A DNA stretch of 64,000 bases, from contig DASPJL010000049.1 of the NCBI GenBank assembly GCA_035628645.1, positions 1-64,000 of the forward strand, given 5' to 3'. A model generated the notes under the pieces. It saw only the letters and a program-made list of their open reading frames with translations. It did no database searches and was not told the DNA's origin. Position numbers and translations under genes: made by a program. The number at the start of each line of letters is the position of its first letter. Position 1 is the first letter of the stretch. Shown here in pieces: positions 1 to 8,345 of the stretch. The DNA is from DASPJL01 sp035628645. GTDB taxonomy: Bacteria; Bacteroidota; Bacteroidia; Cytophagales; Cyclobacteriaceae.

Positions 1-1
1 T

Positions 2-586
2 TATTCAAAACTCATTGAACTTAGAAAAACGGATGCTTTCAAAGAAGGCGAATTTGAATGGACACCAAATTCACTTCAAAAAAGGATAAGCATCACACAT
101 ACTTCAATGGACATTTTGCTCTTTGGAAATTTTGCTACCGCTGCTGCAAATTATGCGCCTAATTTTCCTTCAACCGGATGGTGGTATGATTATTTATCCG
201 GCGACTCTATTGAAGTTCAAGAACCTGACCTTGACCTTACTTTAAAGCCCGGCGAATTTCATATTTATACAACAAAGAGAATTACTTTAACGGATGAAGA
301 TCTTGTTCCCTTTATTTCTGAGATCATTTTGAGCAATGATAGAAATCCTTCCGAAATAGCTTATAAAATTTATCCGAATCCAAGCAATGGAACTATTTCA
401 ATAAAGACCTTTCTTCCGGGTTCTGCTGTAAATATTTATGATCTTTCGGGAAGATTAGTCCCAAATTCGATAAGTTCGGAAAACGGACTTTTAAGGGTAA
501 ATTTTGATCAGGCGCCAAAAGGACTTTATATCCTTGAAATTGATAATGGAATGAATTCAAAGAAGATAAAAATCATCAGGGAATAA
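2..586 (+). CDS. C-terminal part of a GH13 alpha-amylase with T9SS sorting tail (5' end outside window)
   Basis: The reading frame is already open at base 2 and has no start in the window, so this is the 3' end of a longer gene. The first residues (YSKLIELRKTDAF) match the segment that follows the catalytic barrel in GH13 amylases, and the next ~70 residues fit the all-beta C domain. The last ~80 residues form a T9SS type A sorting domain: the IYPNPSNG motif, then NIYDLSGR, KGLYILEI and a basic end. The enzyme would therefore be exported through the outer membrane and act on starch-like glucans at the cell surface or outside. A second GH13 gene follows on the same strand, consistent with a starch-use cluster. 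The catalytic residues lie upstream of the window, so the exact specificity cannot be judged. Confidence 0.8.
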   Translation, partial: YSKLIELRKTDAFKEGEFEWTPNSLQKRISITHTSMDILLFGNFATAAANYAPNFPSTGWWYDYLSGDSIEVQEPDLDLTLKPGEFHIYTTKRITLTDEDLVPFISEIILSNDRNPSEIAYKIYPNPSNGTISIKTFLPGSAVNIYDLSGRLVPNSISSENGLLRVNFDQAPKGLYILEIDNGMNSKKIKIIRE

Positions 587-600
587 TAAAACAGCCCGTT

Positions 601-723
601 AACCACCCAGGAGGGAAGGGCGGATTGGTTAAGTAAAATAAACTTTAAAAGTATAGCAAAGCCCTTTCCAAGTGTCTTTCCCCTTCTTTCTTCAAGGAGG
701 GGGTGTCCGCAGGACGGGGTGGT
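601..723. mobile_element. MITE-like inverted-repeat element, copy 1
   Basis: The left end starts AACCACCCAGGAGGGAAGG. The right end reads AAGGAGGGGGTGTCCGC followed by AGGACGGGGTGGT. The ends are imperfect inverted repeats (AACCACCC against GGGTGGTT-like) with an internal CCTCC/GGAGG complement. A second copy with the same right end lies at 46557-46727. No protein is encoded, so it is either a non-autonomous element or a dispersed palindromic repeat. Confidence 0.55.
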
Positions 724-792
724 AAAAAAAACGTTTAAAAATCTTTCTTTATAAAATATCTATATTAAGTACTCATTGTTTAAATATTAAAA

Positions 793-2640
793 ATGAACAA
801 ATTATTAACTATACTATTTATCCTTTCCTTATCTATAAACCCATTATTTGGCCAAAAGAACGAACAATTGAGAATCGAGCCGCCTTTCTGGTGGACTGAT
901 ATGAAGAATGACACGCTGCAATTAATGATTTATGGTACAGACATTTCTAAAGCAACACCATCTTTAAAATATCCCGGAGTTACATTACTTGGTACTTCCA
1001 CTTTAGAAAGTTCCAATTATCTTTTTGTAGACCTTCTTGTTTCAGATGAAGCAAGTCCCGGAAAAATTAAGCTTTCATTTAAATCAGGAAAAAAGACCAT
1101 TTCCTATAATTATGAATTGAAAGAAAGATCCGGAGAAAAGAACAGAATCCAGGGATTTAGCAGCTCAGACCTTATTTACCTGATCATGCCAGATCGTTTT
1201 GCCAATGGAGATCCAAAAAATGACAATCTTGATGATATGATTCAGAAAGTGGATAGGACAGGAGGTTATACCCGTCATGGCGGAGATTTGAAAGGAATAA
1301 GTGATCATCTGGATTATATGAAGGATCTTGGAGTTACTGCAATGTGGATTAATCCTGTTTTGGAGAACAACATGCCTGAAGCTTCTTATCATGGCTATGC
1401 CATAACTAATCTTTACAAGGTAGATCCAAGGTTCGGCTCAAATGAGGACTATGTCCAGCTTATTGCAAAAAGTCATGACAATGGAATAAAGATCATTATG
1501 GATATGGTGCACAACCACATTGGGCTGAACCATTGGTGGATGAAGGATTTACCTTCAAAAGACTGGGTGCACCAGTTTGAACAATTTACGAAATCAAATT
1601 ATCACCTGGCCACTGTATCCGATCCGCATGCTTCGGAAAAGGATAAAATGCTGATGGAAAAAGGCTGGTTTGATACCTCAATGCCTGACCTTAATCAATC
1701 CAATTCTTATGTTGGAAATTATTTGATTCAAAATACCCTTTGGTGGATCGAGTATGCAGGAATTGACGGCATCAGAATGGATACTTATCCGTATCCCAAT
1801 GCGGATTTTATGGCAAAATGGAGCAAAATTGTAATGGAAACCTATCCTTCGTTCAATATTGTCGGTGAAGTTTGGATTCATTCTGCCGCCATGGAGAGTT
1901 TCTGGCTGGATAAGACCAGTCAGCGCTATGATTATACTTCCGGACTTCCTTCCGTTACTGATTTTCCGATAAATGAAGCCATGTTGAGTGGAGTAAACGA
2001 ACCTGCGGAATGGAACAAAGGGTTGGGAAAATTATATCATACGCTGGCAGAAGATTTTCTTTATAAAGATCCAAATAGAAATGTAATCTTCCTGGATAAC
2101 CACGACATGACAAGGACATACACTTCTTATGGCGAGGACTTAAATAAGTTCAAACAGGGAATTACTTTATTGATGACTTTAAGAGGAATTCCTCAACTCT
2201 ATTATGGTACGGAGATTTTAATGACCGGCGACGGAGCCCAACATTCGGAGGTAAGAAAAGATTTTCCCGGCGGATGGGCCGAGGATAACAGAAACGCTTT
2301 TACAAAGGAAGGCCGGACGACACAGGAAAATGAAGCTTTTGAATATGTAAAGGCTTTGGCAAACTGGCGTAAAAATAATTCCGCTTTAATGGCAGGAAAA
2401 CTCACTCATTTTATACCGGAAGAAGATACGTATGTTTATTTCAGGCATACAGACAATAAATCAGTTATGGTGGTCCTGAATACAGGAAAAGAAACCCGCA
2501 AACTGAATATAGAAAGATTTGCAGAAAGGCTGAATGGATTCTCAAAAGGGAGAGATGTAGTAACTGGAAAAATTTATGAGAATTTAAAAGATATTGAAGT
2601 AGAGGTTAACGCTTCCTTAGTGCTGGAGCTTTCCAAATAG
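793..2640 (+). CDS. SusA-like GH13 alpha-amylase/neopullulanase
   Basis: This is a 615-residue secreted GH13 enzyme expected to hydrolyse alpha-1,4-glucans, cyclodextrins or pullulan in the periplasm. A signal peptide covers about residues 1-21 (ends LFGQ). Residues ~25-110 fit the cyclomaltodextrinase-type N-terminal beta domain, followed by the (beta/alpha)8 barrel. The GH13 signature regions are all visible: DMVHNH (region I), GIRMDTY (region II, nucleophile Asp330), GEVW (region III, acid/base Glu359) and LDNHD (region IV, Asp438). There is no T9SS tail, unlike the amylase upstream, so the two enzymes probably act in sequence: outside first, then in the periplasm. A strong hairpin terminator follows at 2730. 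The family match is firm, but the exact substrate is inferred. Confidence 0.92.
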   Translation: MNKLLTILFILSLSINPLFGQKNEQLRIEPPFWWTDMKNDTLQLMIYGTDISKATPSLKYPGVTLLGTSTLESSNYLFVDLLVSDEASPGKIKLSFKSGKKTISYNYELKERSGEKNRIQGFSSSDLIYLIMPDRFANGDPKNDNLDDMIQKVDRTGGYTRHGGDLKGISDHLDYMKDLGVTAMWINPVLENNMPEASYHGYAITNLYKVDPRFGSNEDYVQLIAKSHDNGIKIIMDMVHNHIGLNHWWMKDLPSKDWVHQFEQFTKSNYHLATVSDPHASEKDKMLMEKGWFDTSMPDLNQSNSYVGNYLIQNTLWWIEYAGIDGIRMDTYPYPNADFMAKWSKIVMETYPSFNIVGEVWIHSAAMESFWLDKTSQRYDYTSGLPSVTDFPINEAMLSGVNEPAEWNKGLGKLYHTLAEDFLYKDPNRNVIFLDNHDMTRTYTSYGEDLNKFKQGITLLMTLRGIPQLYYGTEILMTGDGAQHSEVRKDFPGGWAEDNRNAFTKEGRTTQENEAFEYVKALANWRKNNSALMAGKLTHFIPEEDTYVYFRHTDNKSVMVVLNTGKETRKLNIERFAERLNGFSKGRDVVTGKIYENLKDIEVEVNASLVLELSK

Positions 2641-2729
2641 AAGAAATCAGAAATTTGAATTAACAACCAATCAATAAATTTCGCCGGCAGAAATTTTCAA
2701 TACCAAACAATTTATTAACTAGACTAAAC

Positions 2730-2764
2730 AAAAGCCCATTTCTTCTGATTTGGGCTTTTATTTT
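2730..2764 (+). terminator. Rho-independent terminator after the SusA-like amylase
   Basis: Nine-bp stem AAAAGCCCA / TGGGCTTTT with a 12-nt loop, followed by TTTTATTTT. It ends the amylase transcript about 90 bp after the stop codon. Confidence 0.85.
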
Positions 2765-2871
2765 GCTTTACCGATTCATTGGTCCCCTTCTTTATTCATT
2801 ATTGCTTTCTATTAAGCCGAGTGCAGATGGAGTGGAAAAAGAGTGGAGAAGAATGACGATATGCAAAGGAG

Positions 2872-2906
2872 ACGGAAGGTAGAAGCCGGAAGCTGAAAGA
2901 GAGAAA
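2872..2906. repeat. Degenerate heptad tandem repeat (xxxGAAG type)
   Basis: Five 7-nt units in a row: ACGGAAG, GTAGAAG, CCGGAAG, CTGAAAG, AGAGAAA. It belongs to the same period-7 class seen next to other genes in this window, but this copy is not flush with a gene boundary. Confidence 0.55.
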
Positions 2907-3053
2907 AGCCGGATAAAAATAATTTTAAGAAAAAATTCACTACGCAGATTGGCTGCGATGTAGCCGATTATTTTTGAAAAATATTTTAACACCGAAGCTC
3001 CAATTCGGTGCCGACAAACAATTATGTTCAACTTTTACTTTAAATGAAAAGAA

Positions 3054-3617
3054 ATGGCACAAGTCAGAAACAATACTTTAATAGATGGAATAAGCGGGAA
3101 AGTAGGGAAAGACCTGGTTTTTAAAACCTGGAACGGGAAAACCTTTGTGTATTTAAAAGCAAAGAAACCTAAAACCCAAAGCCCTAAACAAAAGGAAAAC
3201 AGAGGTAAGTTTAAAAAGGCCACCTGGTTTGCAAAGATGATGATGGAAGATCCGGTAAAGAAGGCCGAGTATTGGGAAAAAGCAAAGAAGTTAAAATTGC
3301 CAAATGCTTATACTGCAGCCATTACCGAATATATGAGAAGTCCTGAGATTGTAGATGTGGATATTTCAGGATTTAAAGGAAAGGCAGGTGATGAAATAAA
3401 GGTAACAGCCAGGAAAAAGGATTTTGAAGTAGAAATGGTGGAAGTGATTATTGTAGATGGGGAAGGAAAAGTTATCGAAGAGGAGAAATTGATCAGAAGT
3501 TCATTAGACGGAAAGTGGATATTCATCGCAAAGGAGAGTTTTAAAGAAGGTCATTCTATTCATGTTATTTGTAGAGATAGGTGCGGGAATTTGGTGACAA
3601 ATAAACATAATCTTTAA
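3054..3617 (+). CDS. Conserved Bacteroidota hypothetical protein
   Basis: The product is 187 residues, with no signal peptide and no membrane segment. The N-terminus (NTLIDGISGKVGKDLVFKTW) is glycine-rich and resembles the start of DUF6266-like Bacteroidota proteins. A Lys-rich helical stretch follows (~55-100), then the motif SPEIVDVDISGFKGKAGDEI and a beta-rich C-terminal half ending CRDRCGNLV. I recall unannotated proteins of this layout from Bacteroidota genomes but know no function. It has its own intergenic spaces on both sides and no clear operon partner. The coding call rests on good codon use and the coherent domain pattern. Confidence 0.7.
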   Translation: MAQVRNNTLIDGISGKVGKDLVFKTWNGKTFVYLKAKKPKTQSPKQKENRGKFKKATWFAKMMMEDPVKKAEYWEKAKKLKLPNAYTAAITEYMRSPEIVDVDISGFKGKAGDEIKVTARKKDFEVEMVEVIIVDGEGKVIEEEKLIRSSLDGKWIFIAKESFKEGHSIHVICRDRCGNLVTNKHNL

Positions 3618-3762
3618 GGGTTGTGAAATGAGACTTTTGATAAAGAAAAGCGTCGTTAAGAAAATATTTAGACTACATCATAATTTAGCTGAATTTATAT
3701 TCAGGTAAAATAACTTCCCAGCCTGCCCGAACGTAATCAAGAAGGAACAAAATTAACAAATT

Positions 3763-4512
3763 ATGCGCCTTTCAAATTTTTTATCTTTGGTTATAATGGC
3801 TCCTTTTTTAATAATGGCCACGACAAGGCCAAGTCTTTCTCAGGATATTGATCGACCAGACCCTGCCGTAGAAGGGAGTGATACTTCATTAATTTATGAG
3901 GAAGAGACGTATGAAACCATGCCGGAAATTGATTCGGAATTTGTAGATACATTATCGGAGGGAATGGGGGAATTTAGTGACACAATGACCGCGGGAGGGA
4001 TTACTCCTAATGCTACTTTTAGCTCATTAATGAGCCAAAATATGAGGGAAATGATGGATGCTGAATTGAGTGGTCAGATAGATCAAGACTATGCCAAACT
4101 GATGGCCGAACATCACAAAGGCGCTATTCAAATGGCTGAGCTTTATCTTGTATCGGGCACAGATGATCAATTGATACAAATGGCTGAAAATATGATAAAC
4201 CGGAAAGCGGAGGAATATGAGAAATTATTATCTTTTTCAGATGAATATCCTTCTTCCGTTGAAGATCAGGACAAAACAAAACTACTGCTGGACCCGATGC
4301 AGCGAATGAATGACAGGCAGCAAGGCAGGGAAATGACGGAAGATATGGAGAAGGACTTTGTTTCTATGATGTTGGACCACAGCAAAAGTGGGATCGAAAT
4401 GTCGGAAATTGAAATGTACAAAGGCACCAATGCTGAAGTAAAGGAGTTGGCCCGTGAGATAAAAGAAGGCCAGAACAAAGACCTGGAGCAGTTGGAAAAG
4501 TGGCAGGAGTAA
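3763..4512 (+). CDS. DUF305 (ferritin-like) domain protein, exported
   Basis: A 249-residue protein with an N-terminal signal peptide or anchor (~1-27) and an acidic linker rich in Asp, Glu and Thr (~28-80). Two copies of the DUF305 pattern follow: first MAEHHKGAIQMAEL (~110-125), second MMLDHSKSGIEMSEIEM (~205-222). DUF305 folds as a four-helix bundle in which the HH and Met residues can bind metal. The second copy has lost one of the two adjacent His residues (DHS instead of HH). Members are often linked to copper or other metal handling, so a periplasmic metal-binding role is plausible but not shown. The gene is monocistronic as far as I can see. Confidence 0.8.
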   Translation: MRLSNFLSLVIMAPFLIMATTRPSLSQDIDRPDPAVEGSDTSLIYEEETYETMPEIDSEFVDTLSEGMGEFSDTMTAGGITPNATFSSLMSQNMREMMDAELSGQIDQDYAKLMAEHHKGAIQMAELYLVSGTDDQLIQMAENMINRKAEEYEKLLSFSDEYPSSVEDQDKTKLLLDPMQRMNDRQQGREMTEDMEKDFVSMMLDHSKSGIEMSEIEMYKGTNAEVKELAREIKEGQNKDLEQLEKWQE

Positions 4513-4778
4513 TTGAATAGATGAGACGAATTCATAAGTCTCTCGTTTTTACAAAGAAAAGAGCATGTAAAAGCATTTTATCGAGAGCTTTAGAACATGT
4601 GATTCCTAAAGAAAACTCCATCTTAAAAGTTTATAAAAACTCACAGCCTTATATGTGATGTTGCCCTTTTATTAATTTTTTTAATAATTCCATTAAAAAA
4701 ATGCCAAATACTTTTGAAACAATAAATGAAGTTAGTTACTTAAGTGCTTGTTTTATTAAATAAAATAGGAAAGTACAA

Positions 4779-7700
4779 ATGTTAACTAAACTTAAGAAAA
4801 GCAGAGGAAGCTTTTTATCAAAGCTTCTTTTTATCATGTTGGCTATAGGCGTCTTTTATGCCTGTAAAACTGTTTCAAAAACCAGCCCAACCGCACAGGT
4901 TACTTCTGAATCCGACAGCAAAAGGATTCTTGTTTTTACGAAAACGAAAGGTTATTATCACGAATCAATTCCTACAGGTATTGCGGCTTTACAAAAGTTA
5001 GGGGCAGAAAATGGATTTGTGGTTGATACGACTAAAAATGCTGCATACTTTAATGAAGATTCGTTAAAAAAGTATAATACGATTGTTTTTCTTAGTACTT
5101 CCGGGAATGTGTTAAATGCTGACCAGCAAGTGGCATTTGCAAGATACATTCAAGCGGGTGGGGGATTTGTCGGAATTCACGCCGCCACCACGACAGAATA
5201 CGAATGGCCATGGTTTAATCAACTGGTTGGCGCGTATTTTTTAAATCACCCTAAAATCCAAAAAGCCACGGTTCATGTAACGGACACTACCCATATTTCT
5301 ACAAAATCTTTACCTCAAAAATGGGAGAGAACAGATGAGTGGTACAATTATAAAAGCATTCAGCCCGGGCTTAAAGTCCTGGCACAGCTTGATGAAGATT
5401 CTTATGAAGGAGGAGAGCACGGCGTAAATCACCCAATTGCCTGGTATCATGAATTTGATGGAGGCCGGGCTTTTTATACCGGTGGAGGACATACGAAAGA
5501 ATCTTATTCAGAACCTCTGTTTATGCTCCATATTTTAGGCGGAATTAAATACGCCATGGCAAACAGCAGTGATTTGGATTTTGGCAAATCTTATGCAGTG
5601 AAAACACCGGAGGAAAACAGGTTTACGAAAGTATTACTTTCCAATGATTTGAATGAACCTATGGAACTGGCTGTAGCGCCCGATGGAAGGGTTTTCTTTG
5701 TGGAAAGAAGCGGTAATTTTTATATGTTCGATCCTGTTTCCAATCAAACCAAGCTTGTTCATAAATTCAATGTGTTACCGGAACCTAAGGAAATTCATGG
5801 GAACGGGCTGCTTGGAGTAACTGTTGATCCTGATTTTGCTACCAATAATTATATTTATTTCTTCTACACGCCTGACAAAAAACCACTTGCCCAAAACATA
5901 TCCAGGTTTGTGATAAGCAAAGATGGAATGTTGGATCTGAGTTCTGAAAAAGTAATTATTAAAGTACCTATTGAGCTTGAGTCTAGCGCTCATACCGGTG
6001 GTTCATTGACATGGGATAAAGACAAAAACTTATACATTTCTACAGGAGACAACACTGTTCCTTTTGAATCTGACGGTTTTGCCCCCATTGATGAACGAAA
6101 AGGCAGAATAACTTTTGATGCCCAAAGATCAGCCGGTAACCCCAATGACCTTCGTGGCAAAATTTTAAAAATTCATCCAGAAGCCGATGGAAGTTATACC
6201 ATTCCTGAAGGCAATTTATTTCCAAAAGGAACACCAGGCACTCGCCCTGAAATTTATACCATGGGTTGCCGGAATCCTTACAGAATTTCGGTAGATCAGG
6301 AAACCTCGATTTTATATTGGGGCGAAATAGGGCCTGATTCGGGAGAAGATGGTCCTCAGGGTCCAAGAGGATACGATGAAATTAACCAGGCAAGGAAACC
6401 TGGTTTTTATGGCTGGCCTTATTTTGTCGGGGACAACAAAGCCTACAAGGACTATAATTTTGAGACCAAAGAAGTAGGCGCCTCATTTAATCCTGATGCT
6501 CCGGTAAATGAATCTCCTTTAAACACAGGAATAAAAAATCTTCCTCCCACCCAGAAAGCAATGATCTGGTATCCTTATGACAAGTCCGTGGAATTTCCGC
6601 AGGTGGGCTTAGGTGGAAGAAGCTCAATGGCAGGACCCGTATACCATTTTGACGAGAGCCTGGATTCAGATATTAAATTCCCCGAATATTACGATAAAGC
6701 TCTATTTATTTATGATTGGATGCGAAACTGGGTTTTCGCTGTCCGCCTGGATTCCGACTATAATTATAAAAGTATGGAGCCTTTTATGTCATTAACCGGT
6801 GATTTTAAAAGGCCAATTGATCTGGAGGTTGGTCCCGATGGCGCTTTCTATATGTTGGAATATGGTTCCGTTTATGGTATTGACAACGTGGATGCAAGGT
6901 TGGTAAGAATAGAGTTTAATCCAGGAAACAGAGCGCCTGTAGCCAATGTGACGGCAAAAGACAGTATCGGAGCAGCTCCGCTGAAAGTAGCCCTTAGCAG
7001 CAAAGAAAGTTATGATTTTGATGAGGATGATCAATTGAAATATGAATGGCGCTTTGAAGGAAATCAAGTAGGCTCAACAGAAGCCAATCCTGAATATACC
7101 TTTCAAAAAAATGGAATCTATAAGGCTAGTCTAAAGATCACAGATCCCTCCGGATTAACGGATACTGATACTATGGAGATTATTGTCGGGAACACACTTC
7201 CAGAGGTGGTCATAAATACTCCGGGAAACAGTACTTTCTTTTTTGATGGAGAACCATTGAAATATTCAGTAGAAGTAAAAGATAAGGAGGATAAGGTAAT
7301 TGATTCGAAGAAGGTTGAAATAACGCTGAATTACATTCCGAAAGTAAGCGGATCAAATGCAGAGATAGGCCATCAGAAAATAAGCGCAAATTTCAATCTA
7401 GGGAAAAACCTGATGGAAAATAGTGATTGTAAGGCTTGTCATCAGATAGATAAAAAATCAGTTGGGCCGGCTTTTATGGCTGTTGCCCAGAAATACAAGG
7501 GGAATAATAATGCGGTTCCTATGTTGGCTAATAAAGTAATTACCGGTGGTGGAGGCGTTTGGGGAGAACACGCGATGAATGCCCATCCGCAGCTTTCAAA
7601 GGAAGAAGCCACGGAAATAGTAAAATATGTCTTAGCCCTGGGTCAGGAGCAGGCAGAAGTAAAGCTTCCTCAAACTGGTAGCCTGCCACTTAAGGATCAT

Positions 7701-8174
7701 TTGAATAAAAAGGAAGAAGGAAGGTATATATTGACCGCTTCCTATACGGATAATGGGGGAGAGGCAATTCCGCTGAGCAATTCAACCGCTTTGATTTTGC
7801 GGCCTTCTAAAATAGAAGCTGAGAATGCAGATGTTGTCACTGACTTGAAAAAGAACTGGAATGTATTGGGCAGTATCAATCATAAATCCTTTTTTGTATT
7901 GAAGGACGTGGATTTGACAGGCATTAAAAACCTTAAATACAGGTATGCCTCCAAGGATAAAGATGCTACCATTGAGGTGCGGCTTAAATCGCGAAAAGGA
8001 CCGGTCATCAGTACCCTAAATTATAAAGCCACCGGAGACTGGAAGGATTTTAAGGAAGTAACTGCCCCGCTTCAGCCCACAGAAGGAATCCATGACTTGT
8101 ATTTTGTATTCAAAGATGAGCAAGAACCTAATGAAGATATCGGATCATTGGATTGGGTGGAATTTTTGAAGTGA
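4779..8174 (+). CDS. ThuA / PQQ-type sugar dehydrogenase / PKD / cytochrome c multidomain lipoprotein
   Basis: This is a 1131-residue lipoprotein: a hydrophobic N-terminus ends at a lipobox-like FYAC around residue 30. Domains in order are ThuA, a class I amidotransferase-like fold (~45-260); a glucose/sorbosone dehydrogenase-type six-bladed propeller (~280-710, with GNGLLGVTVDPDFATN and MGCRNPYRIS); a PKD domain (~725-810); an Ig-like stretch; a class I cytochrome c with CKACH (Cys884, Cys887, His888); and a C-terminal carbohydrate-binding-like beta domain (~1000-1131). The layout implies periplasmic or surface sugar oxidation with electrons passed to the attached haem. Similar fusions are common in Bacteroidota and Planctomycetes; the true substrate is unknown. 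A strong terminator follows at 8217. Confidence 0.9.
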   Translation: MLTKLKKSRGSFLSKLLFIMLAIGVFYACKTVSKTSPTAQVTSESDSKRILVFTKTKGYYHESIPTGIAALQKLGAENGFVVDTTKNAAYFNEDSLKKYNTIVFLSTSGNVLNADQQVAFARYIQAGGGFVGIHAATTTEYEWPWFNQLVGAYFLNHPKIQKATVHVTDTTHISTKSLPQKWERTDEWYNYKSIQPGLKVLAQLDEDSYEGGEHGVNHPIAWYHEFDGGRAFYTGGGHTKESYSEPLFMLHILGGIKYAMANSSDLDFGKSYAVKTPEENRFTKVLLSNDLNEPMELAVAPDGRVFFVERSGNFYMFDPVSNQTKLVHKFNVLPEPKEIHGNGLLGVTVDPDFATNNYIYFFYTPDKKPLAQNISRFVISKDGMLDLSSEKVIIKVPIELESSAHTGGSLTWDKDKNLYISTGDNTVPFESDGFAPIDERKGRITFDAQRSAGNPNDLRGKILKIHPEADGSYTIPEGNLFPKGTPGTRPEIYTMGCRNPYRISVDQETSILYWGEIGPDSGEDGPQGPRGYDEINQARKPGFYGWPYFVGDNKAYKDYNFETKEVGASFNPDAPVNESPLNTGIKNLPPTQKAMIWYPYDKSVEFPQVGLGGRSSMAGPVYHFDESLDSDIKFPEYYDKALFIYDWMRNWVFAVRLDSDYNYKSMEPFMSLTGDFKRPIDLEVGPDGAFYMLEYGSVYGIDNVDARLVRIEFNPGNRAPVANVTAKDSIGAAPLKVALSSKESYDFDEDDQLKYEWRFEGNQVGSTEANPEYTFQKNGIYKASLKITDPSGLTDTDTMEIIVGNTLPEVVINTPGNSTFFFDGEPLKYSVEVKDKEDKVIDSKKVEITLNYIPKVSGSNAEIGHQKISANFNLGKNLMENSDCKACHQIDKKSVGPAFMAVAQKYKGNNNAVPMLANKVITGGGGVWGEHAMNAHPQLSKEEATEIVKYVLALGQEQAEVKLPQTGSLPLKDHLNKKEEGRYILTASYTDNGGEAIPLSNSTALILRPSKIEAENADVVTDLKKNWNVLGSINHKSFFVLKDVDLTGIKNLKYRYASKDKDATIEVRLKSRKGPVISTLNYKATGDWKDFKEVTAPLQPTEGIHDLYFVFKDEQEPNEDIGSLDWVEFLK

Positions 8175-8216
8175 TAAGGTTCGTGTAAGACGCATAGCTT
8201 TTTCATCCGGGTAAAG

Positions 8217-8264
8217 GCCCTGCTTGTAGTTTATTCAAAGGCTATAAGCAGGGCTTTTGTTTTT
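8217..8264 (+). terminator. Rho-independent terminator after the ThuA fusion gene
   Basis: Thirteen-bp stem GCCCTGCTTGTAG / CTATAAGCAGGGC (one G-T pair) followed by TTTTGTTTTT. It lies between convergent genes and mainly serves the plus-strand gene. Confidence 0.88.
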
Positions 8265-8345
8265 GATGTGCAGAAAATATTTGAGGATTTGTCAGACGCT
8301 GTAGCCCTTTTAGTCCGCGGAATATCTCAGACCAAAGAACAGTTC

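Larger units (their letters stand above)
2641..3053. other. Non-coding interval (413 bp) with a terminator and a heptad repeat
   Basis: The first part holds the terminator at 2730-2764. The second part holds a purine-rich heptad repeat at 2872-2906. I see no other coding or RNA signal; short reading frames on the minus strand here have no recognisable features. Confidence 0.5.
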
